Source: Bacteroidales bacterium UBA6851 (GTDB lineage Bacteria > Bacteroidota > Bacteroidia > Bacteroidales > UBA932). Taken from it: a DNA stretch of 64,000 nucleotides. Under the pieces are notes generated by a model. The model did no database searches. It saw only the letters and a list, made by a program, of their open reading frames with translations, and was not told where the DNA came from. Position 1 is the first letter of the stretch. Every line of letters begins with the position of its first letter. The stretch is from the NCBI GenBank assembly GCA_002451795.1, contig DKDJ01000003.1:48617-112616 (forward strand), written 5' to 3'. The translations under genes and the position numbers were made by a program. Positions 17,043 to 26,091 of the stretch are shown piece after piece.

Positions 17043-17062
17043 GAATACAATAATACTACTTT

Positions 17063-17710
17063 TTATTCGAATAACTCTCTCAACACGCCAAGCGAACGTA
17101 TGCTTAAAGGATAATCAAGATGACATGAAAGATACCGTATCAATGCATCAGCCATCTCACTACGAGACTTTCCATTAAGCGGCATCATCATGGAAGATGC
17201 AAAGTCAGACCGTACCATATCAGATAGCTGAGCATAGTACTCACCTGCAAAGGGTGCCAAATCTTCCGACCTCGGAGAGAAACCCAGAGCGACAGAGAGT
17301 TCCAAAAGAAAACGCAGGTGGAAGTTACCATAGTGATCCGGAAGTGCATCAAGGGTCAAGATAGAATTCCGGCACCACTCGTATAACCCATCTTCGAAAC
17401 ACCCTTCACGAAGCGTACGATACAGCACTTCACTCATAAACATGCTCATCGCATTCTTAGGAAGCGATGACCGAATCCCATTCAACGGATACAGAGCACT
17501 GACACCACGAATACGCCACAACTCACTATGAAGACTTTCCTGCACATCCCCATCAAGAATATTCATGGGCTGAAATAGGGACATTGCACCACCTTTTCCT
17601 ACATTCACAATGAAACTTCGCCGCCCTGCTTCGCGGGCCAGCGCATGAATCACCAGCAAGTTGTCACGTGTCTTGGTACTATTCAGAACTATGAATTCAA
17701 CGGATTTCAA
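17063..17710 (-). CDS. recO: DNA repair protein RecO
   Basis: 215 residues, slightly short for the family but typical of Bacteroidota RecO. The N-terminal OB-fold segment includes VEFIVLNSTKTRDNLLVIHALAREAGRRSF. The helical C-terminal part has MSMFMSEVLYRTLREG, YGNFHLRFLLELSVALGFSP and YLSCHLDYPLSIRSLGVLRELF. RecO loads RecA onto SSB-coated single-stranded DNA together with RecR. No zinc-finger cysteine quartet is visible, as in other members of this phylum. The start overlaps the end of the S41 protease gene by 14 bp, indicating tight coupling in the same operon. Confidence 0.85.
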   Translation of the reverse strand: MKSVEFIVLNSTKTRDNLLVIHALAREAGRRSFIVNVGKGGAMSLFQPMNILDGDVQESLHSELWRIRGVSALYPLNGIRSSLPKNAMSMFMSEVLYRTLREGCFEDGLYEWCRNSILTLDALPDHYGNFHLRFLLELSVALGFSPRSEDLAPFAGEYYAQLSDMVRSDFASSMMMPLNGKSRSEMADALIRYLSCHLDYPLSIRSLGVLRELFE

Positions 17711-19316
17711 TGAGCGGACTCTCCAATGCTTGCTTTAACGCATCATCATACTTAATCCTTACCTTGATACCGGCCTCCTGGAAGTAATACCGCACCGCTA
17801 TCTCTTCCTCAAGGAAAGGGACAATCTCATCTTTCTTGAGCCTAAGGAAATCTTTCTTCTCTATATTGATGGACCTTTCGATACTATCCAGTGCCTCGCT
17901 CATAGTCTCGACAAGCCCATCTTTCTCCAGCTCATCTTTCATCCTATCAAAATATGCCTTGGCCGTGGAGCGATAGTCAAACTCCTGCTTGGCAGCATAA
18001 TCCACAAATTCATCGTAGTCTGCATCACTCAGTTCAAAAGTCTCCACTGGAGGGATACTCTGATGCTTACGTACATACTCAAGTGCAAACTGTTCCAAAA
18101 TACCATACGCCGCCAGAGAATAAGTAATGCGGCTATAATTCCTAGCATCCAATTCCACATCAGGAGTGATTCCACCACCGTCTCGTACTACCCTTCCGTG
18201 CGCAGTCTTGAACTCCCTGGTAAGAGAATCAGGTATCTGTCCAACACTTCCATCCTCATTTCTACGAGAATAGTCTATCGCCTGGACACAACGTCCGGAA
18301 GGAGTATAGTACTTGGCTGTAGTAACCTTCATTTCACATCCATAAGGAAGACTTACAATACTCTGCACCAGTCCTTTCCCATAAGTCTTATGCCCCATAA
18401 TTGTCGCCCTATCCATATCCTGGAGAGAACCGGAGACAATCTCTGAAGAAGATGCCGACCCAGAGTCCACAAGCACGATAAGTGGCAATTTGGTGTCCAC
18501 AGGTTCCTTTGTCGTGCGAAGTGCATAATTGGCTGACGAGCTCCGTCCTTTGGCAGAAACAACAAGCGAGCCTTTAGGGACAAATATGGATACTATCTCC
18601 ACTGCTTCTTCCATAAGGCCACCACCATTTCCGCGCAAGTCAAGAACAAGTTTCTGCATACCCTGCTTCTTAAGTCGGACGACGGCATTACGCACATCCT
18701 TGCCTACTCCCTCTGTAAATCCTGTCTGAAGAATATATCCAGTGGTGGAATCCAACATCCCCGAATACTCCACGTCCGGGAGATGGATACGCTCACGGGT
18801 AATCACCACATCCTCCACCTCTCCAGTATATACTTTCTTCACCTTGAAAGCCACCTTGCTGCCAGGCTCACCTTTCATCTTGTCACTGCACTGCTGCGAG
18901 GTAAGTCCCACAACACTCTCCGAATCTATGGCAAGGATTTCATCTCCGCAGCGAAGATTGTATTTCTCAGCTGGCGAATTCTTATATGGCTCGTTGATGA
19001 TGACATTACCCTGAACATCAGGCTTATATATAACTGCGCCAATACCTCCATAGGACTTATTGATCATCATCTGAAGACTCTCCTGATCCTCTTCAGGAAT
19101 AAACGTTGTATACGGATCAAGACTGCCAAGCATGGCGTTAATTCCTATGGTCTCTATCTTGTCCAATGGGAGAGAATCCACATACGAGTGACTGAGTTCC
19201 TTGAGGACAGAGGTCTGAATCTCTGTCCATTTTCCAAGACGAAAATTGTCAGACTGTGCCTGGCACAAGGAGCTGGCGCCCAAAACCGCGCAAGTAAGTA
19301 TTATTCTGATTTTCAT
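17697..19316 (-). CDS. S41-family C-terminal processing protease (CtpA/Prc-like)
   Basis: 539 residues from ATG 19316; an upstream ATG at 19355 would put the signal peptide internally. The signal peptide is MKIRIILTCAVLGASSLCQAQ. A PDZ domain occupies about residues 70-170 (YGGIGAVIYK, GDEILAIDSESVVGL). The S41 catalytic domain follows with LVLDLRGNGGGLMEEAV, VLVDSGSASSSEIVSGSL (nucleophile Ser) and HKTYGKGLVQSI (general-base Lys). The last 150 residues are helical and charged. The enzyme acts in the periplasm on protein C termini. It follows the EamA gene by 4 bp and overlaps recO. Confidence 0.9.
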   Translation of the reverse strand: MKIRIILTCAVLGASSLCQAQSDNFRLGKWTEIQTSVLKELSHSYVDSLPLDKIETIGINAMLGSLDPYTTFIPEEDQESLQMMINKSYGGIGAVIYKPDVQGNVIINEPYKNSPAEKYNLRCGDEILAIDSESVVGLTSQQCSDKMKGEPGSKVAFKVKKVYTGEVEDVVITRERIHLPDVEYSGMLDSTTGYILQTGFTEGVGKDVRNAVVRLKKQGMQKLVLDLRGNGGGLMEEAVEIVSIFVPKGSLVVSAKGRSSSANYALRTTKEPVDTKLPLIVLVDSGSASSSEIVSGSLQDMDRATIMGHKTYGKGLVQSIVSLPYGCEMKVTTAKYYTPSGRCVQAIDYSRRNEDGSVGQIPDSLTREFKTAHGRVVRDGGGITPDVELDARNYSRITYSLAAYGILEQFALEYVRKHQSIPPVETFELSDADYDEFVDYAAKQEFDYRSTAKAYFDRMKDELEKDGLVETMSEALDSIERSINIEKKDFLRLKKDEIVPFLEEEIAVRYYFQEAGIKVRIKYDDALKQALESPLIEIR

Positions 19317-19320
19317 ATTT

Positions 19321-20166
19321 TTAAGATGCAAATAACAGAAGTGCAAGACCTGCAAGCATTATGCCCAAGTCAAGCGCCTTATCACGAATATTATTTTCCT
19401 TGAATATCAAAGCCCCGCCGATGAAAGTAATGATGACAGAACTGCGCCTGATCATCGAAATGACTGACAGCAGGGCTCCATCCTGCTTGACAGCGAAGAA
19501 ATATAGCGCATCTGAAACGGTTATAAGCACCGCTATCAGCAGCAGGCTCCAGTCTGGTTTCAATCGGCCCACCGAATTCCTATCACGAAGATAGCTAACA
19601 AGCATGACCACCGCAAGCACCAGCGTTATGTAGACATTAGCCCAACTCTGCACGAAAAGTGGCTGCATGGATGCAAGTATATATTTGTCATACAAGGCAC
19701 TGGCCGAACCGGTAACAATAGACAACGCCATCCATACCACCCCTTTGCTCTTGGAGAATCTAATCCCCTCCTTTCGACTTGAGCGACCGAGAAAGAACAG
19801 AGCACTGATTACAAGCACCACTCCAGCCCACTGCATCAAATTAAGCCTCTCTCCGAAAAGAATAATGGAGAAAATAACCACGAACATTGGTCGTGAGGCT
19901 TTCATTGTGCTGGCAGTAGTGAGTGGAAGCATTTTCATGGCAACCAGTCCTGAAATCCATGAAGATGACACAAGACACGCCTTAATCACCAGCCTCAGAT
20001 GATCCTTCACAGACCCAGCACTGAGAAAAGGGCACAAGAACAATGCCGTAAGGGCAGTGGAGCAAAACAGAATCCACAGAACCCCGTTTCGCTTGAGAGC
20101 CTGTTTTTTTGTTATATCATAAAAGCCCAGCAACACTGCAGAGCATACCGTAAGCCAAAGCCACAT
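19321..20166 (-). CDS. EamA/DMT-superfamily transporter
   Basis: 281 residues and about ten hydrophobic segments arranged as two EamA repeats. The first repeat shows LTTASTMKASRPMFVVIFSIILFGERLNLMQW; the second shows LLSVISMIRRSSVIITFIGGALIFKENNI. Both contain the usual pattern of a small-residue-rich helix followed by an E-containing loop. Members export or import small metabolites across the inner membrane, and the substrate cannot be inferred. It is the first gene of the minus-strand group EamA-S41-RecO-U32. Its promoter element is probably the minus-strand TATCTTTG at 20212-20219, which mirrors the uvrA promoter. Confidence 0.85.
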   Translation of the reverse strand: MWLWLTVCSAVLLGFYDITKKQALKRNGVLWILFCSTALTALFLCPFLSAGSVKDHLRLVIKACLVSSSWISGLVAMKMLPLTTASTMKASRPMFVVIFSIILFGERLNLMQWAGVVLVISALFFLGRSSRKEGIRFSKSKGVVWMALSIVTGSASALYDKYILASMQPLFVQSWANVYITLVLAVVMLVSYLRDRNSVGRLKPDWSLLLIAVLITVSDALYFFAVKQDGALLSVISMIRRSSVIITFIGGALIFKENNIRDKALDLGIMLAGLALLLFAS

Positions 20167-20211
20167 AACCGCTATTTTAATATCGAACCATCAGGATTCG
20201 TAACCAAACCT

Positions 20212-20239
20212 CAAAGATACTTAATTTTATGTATCTTTG
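20212..20239. promoter_or_regulatory. Palindromic divergent promoter of EamA and uvrA genes
   Basis: CAAAGATAC (20212-20220) and GTATCTTTG (20231-20239) are perfect inverted copies separated by 10 bp. Each contains TATCTTTG, a match to the Bacteroides -7 element, one pointing at the EamA gene and the other at uvrA. The two -7 octamers are 12 bp apart. The plus-strand element ends 8 bp before the uvrA ATG. Confidence 0.65.
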
Positions 20240-20247
20240 CTACGAAA

Positions 20248-22959
20248 ATGGGAAATGAGACTTTCATAAGAATAAGAGGGGCACACGCCCACAACCTGCA
20301 GAATGTAAACGTGGATATTCCGCGTCGTAAATTGGTAGTAATTACCGGCTTGAGCGGAAGCGGAAAATCTTCCCTTGCATTCGACACCATATACGCTGAA
20401 GGGCAGAGACGCTACATCAACACCCTGTCCCCATACGCCCGTCATTTCATGGGCATTCTGGAAAAACCGGATGTAGAGAGCATTGATGGTTTGAGCCCTG
20501 TCATAGCCATTGAGCAGAAAACCACTGGCAACAATCCACGCTCCACGGTGGGAACCATTACCGAAATTTCAGATTTTCTGAGACTTTTGTTTGCACGAGC
20601 ATCCACGGCATATTCTCCAGTCACGGGGAAGGAGATGGTTAGGTATACTGATGAGCAGATAGTGGATATGATCAGTCACCAATTCAAGGCACGCAAGTGC
20701 ATCCTGCTTGCTCCCCTGGTAAGAGGTCGCAAAGGACACTACCGAGAGCTTTTTGAACAGCTCCGCAAGAAAGGATACACTCAGGTAAGAGTAGACGGCG
20801 AGGTTACTGACCTCGGCTCTTTGGAATCCGTGGACAGATATAAGGCACATTTCATAGAGTTGGTGATAGACAAGCTAAAGCCAAATGATGAAGACGAACT
20901 TAGAATACGAAAATCAGTTGCATCAGCACTCTCTATGGGGAAAGGTTCCCTTGCCGTATATGACGCCGAGTCCCAGACAGTAAGTCACTATTCAAAGCAC
21001 CTTATGGACGAAGAGTCTGGGGTTTCCCTAAGAGAGCCAGCCCCACACTCGTTCTCCTTTAATTCTCCAGAAGGATATTGTCCTCACTGCAAGGGACTTG
21101 GAACAGTTCCAGACATAGACACGAACAACATTATTCCAGACCGAAGCCTTTCAGTGGCTGATGGAGCTCTCGCTCCTCTGGGAAGGATGAGGAGCAACCG
21201 CAAGTTTGAAATCCTTTCCGCAATGTCCCGTAAGCTGGGATTCTCGCTTTACGAGCCTATAGAGACCCTCCCGGACGAGATTATATCTCTGCTGATATTC
21301 GGCTCGGAAGAGTTCTTCCGTATCGGTGATGGTGCCGACGCGGAGATGGTAAATTGGCCGGGGCTAGTGGACGATATTGATGACAGGATTATCTGCCCAG
21401 TATGTCATGGCACGAGGCTAAATCAGGAGGCACAGTGCTTCAAGATTGATGGGAAAACAATCACCGATGTAGGCGCCATGGAGATCTCGGAGTTGTACGA
21501 ATGGGTCAAGTCCCTGAATGGCAAGTTCGATAAGCGTCGCAGTGCCATTGCCTCGGATATCCTCAAGGAACTTGAGGACCGTGTAGGATTTCTTATGGAT
21601 GTCGGACTTGATTACCTTACAATCGATCGGCCATCGGCTTCTCTCTCAGGTGGAGAGGGACAGCGCATCAGGCTCGCAACGCAGATCGGATCCAAACTCG
21701 TAAACGTGGTTTATATTCTGGATGAGCCAAGTATTGGTCTGCACCAGAGAGACAACCGAAAACTCATCAGTTCGCTCCGCAAGCTCCGTGACGAGGGCAA
21801 CACCGTGATTGTCGTGGAGCATGATGAGGAAACAATGCGCGCTGCAGACTGGGTTGTCGAAGTGGGACCAGGAGCCGGTGTGAACGGAGGGAAAATCTGT
21901 TACAGCGGCCCAGAACTGCATTTCATCAACCCCAACATAACCCCCTCACATAGACGCAAGGGCAACGGGAAATTCCTCAAACTCCTTGGCGCCTGCGGCA
22001 ACAACCTCAAGCACGTAGATGCCACCTTCCCGCTCGGATGTCTCGTGGGCATAAGCGGAGTGAGCGGCTCCGGCAAGTCCACCCTCATTAACCAGACACT
22101 GATGCCGATACTTAAAGCCCATTTCTACAACTTCAAGGCTAAGCCTCTCCCCTATGGAGGGTTAGAAGGAATTGAGAATATTGACAAGGTGATAGAGATC
22201 GACCAGAGCCCGATAGGAAGAACTCCAAGGTCCAATCCCGCCACGTACACCGGTGTGTTCAATGACATCCGCGCACTTTTTGAGGACACGCCAGACGCCA
22301 AAGTAAGAGGATTCAAGGCGGGCAGATTTTCATTCAACGTGTCAGGGGGGCGCTGCGAAGACTGCAAAGGTGCAGGAATCAAGGTAATAGAAATGAATTT
22401 CCTTCCATCCGTAAATGTCGTATGTGAGACCTGCGGAGGAAAGAGGTATAAGGAGGACACCTTAGAGGTCAGGTACAAAGGGAAAAACATTAGTGAGGTA
22501 CTGGAGATGCCGATAGCTCAAGCCTATGAGTTCTTCAAGGCCAGCCCTTCCATCGCTCCGAAGCTCAAGGCTCTTCTTGACGTCGGACTCGGATATGTGA
22601 GACTAGGCCAGTCCGCTGTCACATTGTCTGGAGGAGAGTGCCAAAGAATGAAGCTGGCGACGGAGCTTGCCCGTAAGTCTACTGGCAACACTCTATATTT
22701 GCTTGATGAGCCGACTACCGGTCTTCACGCACAGGACATCAAAGTATTGGTGGACGTGCTCCAGAAACTTGTAGATCAAGGCAATACGATAATAATTATT
22801 GAGCACAACCTTGATGTACTCAAGATGGTAGACCATCTCATCGATATGGGCCCGGACGGAGGGAATGCTGGTGGCAGGATTATTGCTACAGGAACCCCGG
22901 AACAGGTTGCAGAAAGCCCTAATTCCATAACAGGTAAATATTTGAAAGAAGTTTTATAA
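20248..22959 (+). CDS. uvrA: Excinuclease ABC subunit A, with an incomplete first zinc finger
   Basis: 903 residues from ATG 20248; the open frame extends further upstream but into the promoter. Both ATPase halves are complete: Walker A GLSGSGKSSLAF and GVSGSGKSTLINQ, signatures SLSGGEGQRIRLA and TLSGGECQRMKLA, Walker B VYILDEPSIGLHQRD and LYLLDEPTTGLHAQD. The second zinc finger is intact (GGRCEDCKGAG, then VVCETCGGKRY). The first is not: the second pair CPHC (278-281) is present, but by alignment on the following FSFNSP motif the first pair is replaced by Asp254 and Ser257. The protein detects DNA lesions with UvrB in nucleotide excision repair. The lesion makes a secondary UvrA paralogue possible. 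A nucleoside kinase gene follows after 5 bp. Confidence 0.93.
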   Translation: MGNETFIRIRGAHAHNLQNVNVDIPRRKLVVITGLSGSGKSSLAFDTIYAEGQRRYINTLSPYARHFMGILEKPDVESIDGLSPVIAIEQKTTGNNPRSTVGTITEISDFLRLLFARASTAYSPVTGKEMVRYTDEQIVDMISHQFKARKCILLAPLVRGRKGHYRELFEQLRKKGYTQVRVDGEVTDLGSLESVDRYKAHFIELVIDKLKPNDEDELRIRKSVASALSMGKGSLAVYDAESQTVSHYSKHLMDEESGVSLREPAPHSFSFNSPEGYCPHCKGLGTVPDIDTNNIIPDRSLSVADGALAPLGRMRSNRKFEILSAMSRKLGFSLYEPIETLPDEIISLLIFGSEEFFRIGDGADAEMVNWPGLVDDIDDRIICPVCHGTRLNQEAQCFKIDGKTITDVGAMEISELYEWVKSLNGKFDKRRSAIASDILKELEDRVGFLMDVGLDYLTIDRPSASLSGGEGQRIRLATQIGSKLVNVVYILDEPSIGLHQRDNRKLISSLRKLRDEGNTVIVVEHDEETMRAADWVVEVGPGAGVNGGKICYSGPELHFINPNITPSHRRKGNGKFLKLLGACGNNLKHVDATFPLGCLVGISGVSGSGKSTLINQTLMPILKAHFYNFKAKPLPYGGLEGIENIDKVIEIDQSPIGRTPRSNPATYTGVFNDIRALFEDTPDAKVRGFKAGRFSFNVSGGRCEDCKGAGIKVIEMNFLPSVNVVCETCGGKRYKEDTLEVRYKGKNISEVLEMPIAQAYEFFKASPSIAPKLKALLDVGLGYVRLGQSAVTLSGGECQRMKLATELARKSTGNTLYLLDEPTTGLHAQDIKVLVDVLQKLVDQGNTIIIIEHNLDVLKMVDHLIDMGPDGGNAGGRIIATGTPEQVAESPNSITGKYLKEVL

Positions 22960-22964
22960 TCACA

Positions 22965-23957
22965 ATGGGAAAAATAATAGCCGCGAAACGCGAATACTCT
23001 GAATGGTGCAGAGCAGTGGGAATCACAAGTCTGCAAGACCTAGCTAAAGTCATCAACGCCGGACAGGCCATCAAACTCATCAATCTCTGCGAAGCTCGTC
23101 AGGAAAGGAAATACGCAGAAGCGGCTGACCAGATATATTGGAATCATGAGAGGTGCCGCATAGTTATGATGTCCGGACCATCATCAAGCGGCAAGACAAG
23201 TTCATCCCTAAGGATTGCGCAGCAAGCAAGGGTTTTAGGACTCAACCCAAAAGTGATTGAACTGGACAACTATTTCGTGGACCGTGACAGAACACCACGG
23301 GACGAGCATGGCAACTATGATTTTGAAGCGCTCGAGGCTATGGACGTAACCTTCTTGAACGAGCAGCTCGCAGCTCTCCTCCGCGGAGAGGAAGTGGAGA
23401 TACCGAAATTTGACTTCAAGGAAGGACATCGCCGCTTCGAGGGCAACAAACTCAAACTCGAAGCCAATGACATGCTGTTCATGGAGGGTATCCACGCTCT
23501 GAACCCAGCACTTACGCCAGCCATTCCGCAAGAAAGCATATTCCATATTTACATTTCGGCACTGTCTTCGCTGCCAGGCGGAAAGAAAGTACACAACTCC
23601 ACCACAGACAAGAGACTTCTTAGACGTATCGTAAGGGACAACCGCACGCGAGGAATATCTCCTGAAGACAATATTCTGCGATGGCCATCCGTAAGACGCG
23701 GAGAGGACAAGTACATCTTCCCTTACGAAGAGAACGCTGATGTAGTATTTAACTCATCGACCTTGTATGACCTTCCGCTCCTGAAATATTATGCAGAACC
23801 GCTGCTTTGCGGCATCAGCGAATCCTCCCCGGCATATAAGAAAGCATCACAGCTGCTGGCATTCCTCAAGGACATTGTCTGCCTGAAGCCTGCGGAGATA
23901 GCCGCCATTCCACCAACTTCTATAATGAGGGAATTTATCGGGGGCCAGACACTATAA
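22965..23957 (+). CDS. Nucleoside (uridine-type) kinase, short form
   Basis: 330 residues. After an N-terminal helical stretch, the P-loop GPSSSGKTSSSLRIA lies near residue 68. It is followed by IELDNYFVDRDRTPRDEHGN, IPKFDFKEGHRRFEG, LFMEGIHALNP and RRIVRDNRTRG, the standard order of the uridine kinase/phosphoribulokinase family. Many Bacteroidota homologues are about 550 residues with an extra N-terminal half resembling threonyl-tRNA synthetase; that half is missing here and the start follows uvrA by 5 bp, so this looks like a genuine short form. It phosphorylates a nucleoside, most likely uridine or cytidine. It converges on rsgA with a 9-bp gap. Confidence 0.85.
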   Translation: MGKIIAAKREYSEWCRAVGITSLQDLAKVINAGQAIKLINLCEARQERKYAEAADQIYWNHERCRIVMMSGPSSSGKTSSSLRIAQQARVLGLNPKVIELDNYFVDRDRTPRDEHGNYDFEALEAMDVTFLNEQLAALLRGEEVEIPKFDFKEGHRRFEGNKLKLEANDMLFMEGIHALNPALTPAIPQESIFHIYISALSSLPGGKKVHNSTTDKRLLRRIVRDNRTRGISPEDNILRWPSVRRGEDKYIFPYEENADVVFNSSTLYDLPLLKYYAEPLLCGISESSPAYKKASQLLAFLKDIVCLKPAEIAAIPPTSIMREFIGGQTL

Positions 23958-23966
23958 TCGAAACTC

Positions 23967-24905
23967 CTATCGGAATTTTTTGTCTTCCTCAAGCATTCCA
24001 AGGTAGGAGTTATAACGCTCCGGACTTATATCACCGCGATCAACAGCATCCTTCACGGCACATCCCGGCTCATGCGTATGGGAACACGGCACGAACCTAC
24101 AGTTATCCGAGTATTTGAGCATCTCGGGGAAATACTTGTATATCTCATCCTTCTCCAAGTCTACAAGCCCAAATCCCCGTATACCGGGAGTATCCACCAG
24201 GAAACCACCGCTGCTAACCGGATACATTTCATACAGAGAAGTAGTATGTTTTCCCTGCAAGTGAGCAGACGAAATCTTGCCGACTCGAGGATCAAGAGAA
24301 GGATCAATGGACTTTACAAGGCTTGACTTGCCCACACCGGACTCGCCAGAAAAGAGGCTCACCTTATCGTGGCACAACTGCCGAAGCTCATCCACACCTT
24401 CCCTTGTCCGGGCGGAGGTTGGGATTACCCGATACCCGGCTTTCGTATAAATATCAACAAATGAACGGAACTGTTCAAAAGCAGCCTCCCTATATAGATC
24501 CACTTTATTCAAAGCTATTACGGCAGGTATTCCGTACACCTCACACGTAACAAGAATCCTATCCAAAAATGGCATCTTCAGTTCCGGGAAATATAGACTT
24601 GCTACTATGATAGCCTGATCAAGATTAGCTGCAATCACGTGCGACTGCCTGGAGAGATTTGTGGATTTCCTAATAAGGTAGTTCTTTCTCGGAAGCACTT
24701 CCGTAATAATCGCAGGATTCTGCTCCGACACCTCATCAGAGGCCAGAAAGCGGACAATATCGCCCACGGCCACAGGGTTAGTAGACCCACTTTTCTCAAG
24801 ACGCACCTTCCCGCGAAGAATCGCCGGAAAAGGTCGCCATTCAGGCAGGCAACTCAGAAGAAAATGGCTGCCTGCATTCTTCACGACTGTCGCAACATCC
24901 ATCAT
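23967..24905 (-). CDS. rsgA: Ribosome small subunit-dependent GTPase A
   Basis: 312 residues with the circularly permuted GTPase order typical of RsgA: G4 ALNKVDLY, then G1 FSGESGVGKSSLVKS, then G3 VDTPGIRGFGL. An N-terminal OB-like part precedes it (LRGKVRLEKSGSTNPVAVGD). A C-terminal zinc site follows, made of CRFVPCSHTHEPGCAV. The protein matures the 30S ribosomal subunit. Its ATG overlaps the TGA of the upstream polyprenyl synthase gene by 2 bp (ATGA-type coupling). Both are transcribed as one unit. Confidence 0.95.
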   Translation of the reverse strand: MMDVATVVKNAGSHFLLSCLPEWRPFPAILRGKVRLEKSGSTNPVAVGDIVRFLASDEVSEQNPAIITEVLPRKNYLIRKSTNLSRQSHVIAANLDQAIIVASLYFPELKMPFLDRILVTCEVYGIPAVIALNKVDLYREAAFEQFRSFVDIYTKAGYRVIPTSARTREGVDELRQLCHDKVSLFSGESGVGKSSLVKSIDPSLDPRVGKISSAHLQGKHTTSLYEMYPVSSGGFLVDTPGIRGFGLVDLEKDEIYKYFPEMLKYSDNCRFVPCSHTHEPGCAVKDAVDRGDISPERYNSYLGMLEEDKKFR

Positions 24906-25885
24906 CGCACCCTTCCGACCAGGTTCTCCGCAAAATCACGCAGAAGCATCATATCCCCTTCACCCAAGCCAATACCTTCGACAGCTTCAAGAGCCTTGTC
25001 AGTAAATACGGCAATTTCCGACTTAGCATCCGCATCAACACCGCACTCAAGATAAAGGCCCTTCACAGCATCAATTTTGGCCGCCTTCTCTTTTTCGTTT
25101 GATACTTTCATAGCAAAAGCATCGAAGAAACGGCTTTTATCTCCAATCTTTTCAAGAGTACGGACGGTAAGCCAGGACTTTTTCTCATTCAGTATATCTC
25201 CCCCTATGGGCTTTCCGAAAACCTTTTCATCGCCAAAGGCGTCAAGATAATCATCTGCCACCTGAAAAGCCATGCCAAGTTCATAGCCATACCTGTAGAG
25301 CGATGCACACACATCCTCCGATGCGCCTCCGATAATGGCACCCATCTCCGCAGAGCATGCCAGAAGAACCGCAGTCTTCAGTCCTATCATCATGTTGTAC
25401 TCTGACATAGAGACCTCGCTTCTGTCCTCAAAATCCATATCATACTGCTGCCCGTCACACACTTGTGCAGATGTGTCCGAAAACAGATTCATAACCCGTC
25501 CAAGAACATTGTGCGGAGCCTTGGAAATACGCTTGTACGCATCAATAAGCATCACATCCCCTGATAGAATAGCAGTATCCTCATTCCACTTCTTCCATAC
25601 TGTAGGCATCCCCCGGCGAAGAGCAGAATGATCCATGATATCATCATGCATCAGTGTAAACGAATGAAATACCTCCAAAGCCGAAGCAGGATAAAAAATC
25701 CCATCATTAAAATCATCCGCAAACAACGAGTAGGCAGTCAGACACAATTTGGGCCGGACTCTCTTGCCGCCAATCTCAATCATATAGCGAAGAGGATCGT
25801 ACAACCCCTTAGGTTCACTTGTAAACTCTATGTTCTCAAACAATGTCTTAACCGCCCCGTCAATACGGGATTGCCTATTATTCAT
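24902..25885 (-). CDS. Polyprenyl (isoprenyl) diphosphate synthase
   Basis: 327 residues from ATG 25885 (MNNRQSRIDG). The open frame goes back to 25969, but that extension has no family resemblance. The first Asp-rich motif is FTLMHDDIMDHSALRRGMPT, and the second is AFQVADDYLDAFGDEKVFGK. KRVRPKLCLTAYSLFA is the substrate-binding start of the fold. Trans-prenyl synthases of this size make farnesyl, geranylgeranyl or longer diphosphates used for quinones and undecaprenyl lipids; product length cannot be read safely from the sequence. It is followed by rsgA with overlapping start and stop. Confidence 0.9.
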   Translation of the reverse strand: MNNRQSRIDGAVKTLFENIEFTSEPKGLYDPLRYMIEIGGKRVRPKLCLTAYSLFADDFNDGIFYPASALEVFHSFTLMHDDIMDHSALRRGMPTVWKKWNEDTAILSGDVMLIDAYKRISKAPHNVLGRVMNLFSDTSAQVCDGQQYDMDFEDRSEVSMSEYNMMIGLKTAVLLACSAEMGAIIGGASEDVCASLYRYGYELGMAFQVADDYLDAFGDEKVFGKPIGGDILNEKKSWLTVRTLEKIGDKSRFFDAFAMKVSNEKEKAAKIDAVKGLYLECGVDADAKSEIAVFTDKALEAVEGIGLGEGDMMLLRDFAENLVGRVR

Positions 25886-26062
25886 ACTAAAGCAAACGTT
25901 CCGCAAAACCAACAAAACGTCACACTCGCCACCGCGAAACACTTTCAGACGAGCACAACCCTCCCTCACCCTTCTACCCTATAGACCCAAAGCCTATGTC
26001 GAGCGAATTTATGAATTCTTTACAACTTTACAAAATCAACAGATTATTATCTGAATATTCAC

Positions 26063-26070
26063 TATCTTTG
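26063..26070 (+). promoter_or_regulatory. -7 promoter element of rdgB
   Basis: TATCTTTG matches the Bacteroides -7 consensus 21 bp before the ATG of rdgB. A -33 TTTG at the expected distance was not found. The roughly 200 bp between the polyprenyl synthase and rdgB starts hold no other gene that I can see. Confidence 0.5.
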
Positions 26071-26091
26071 GCGCTCCTTAAAAAATTTCAA

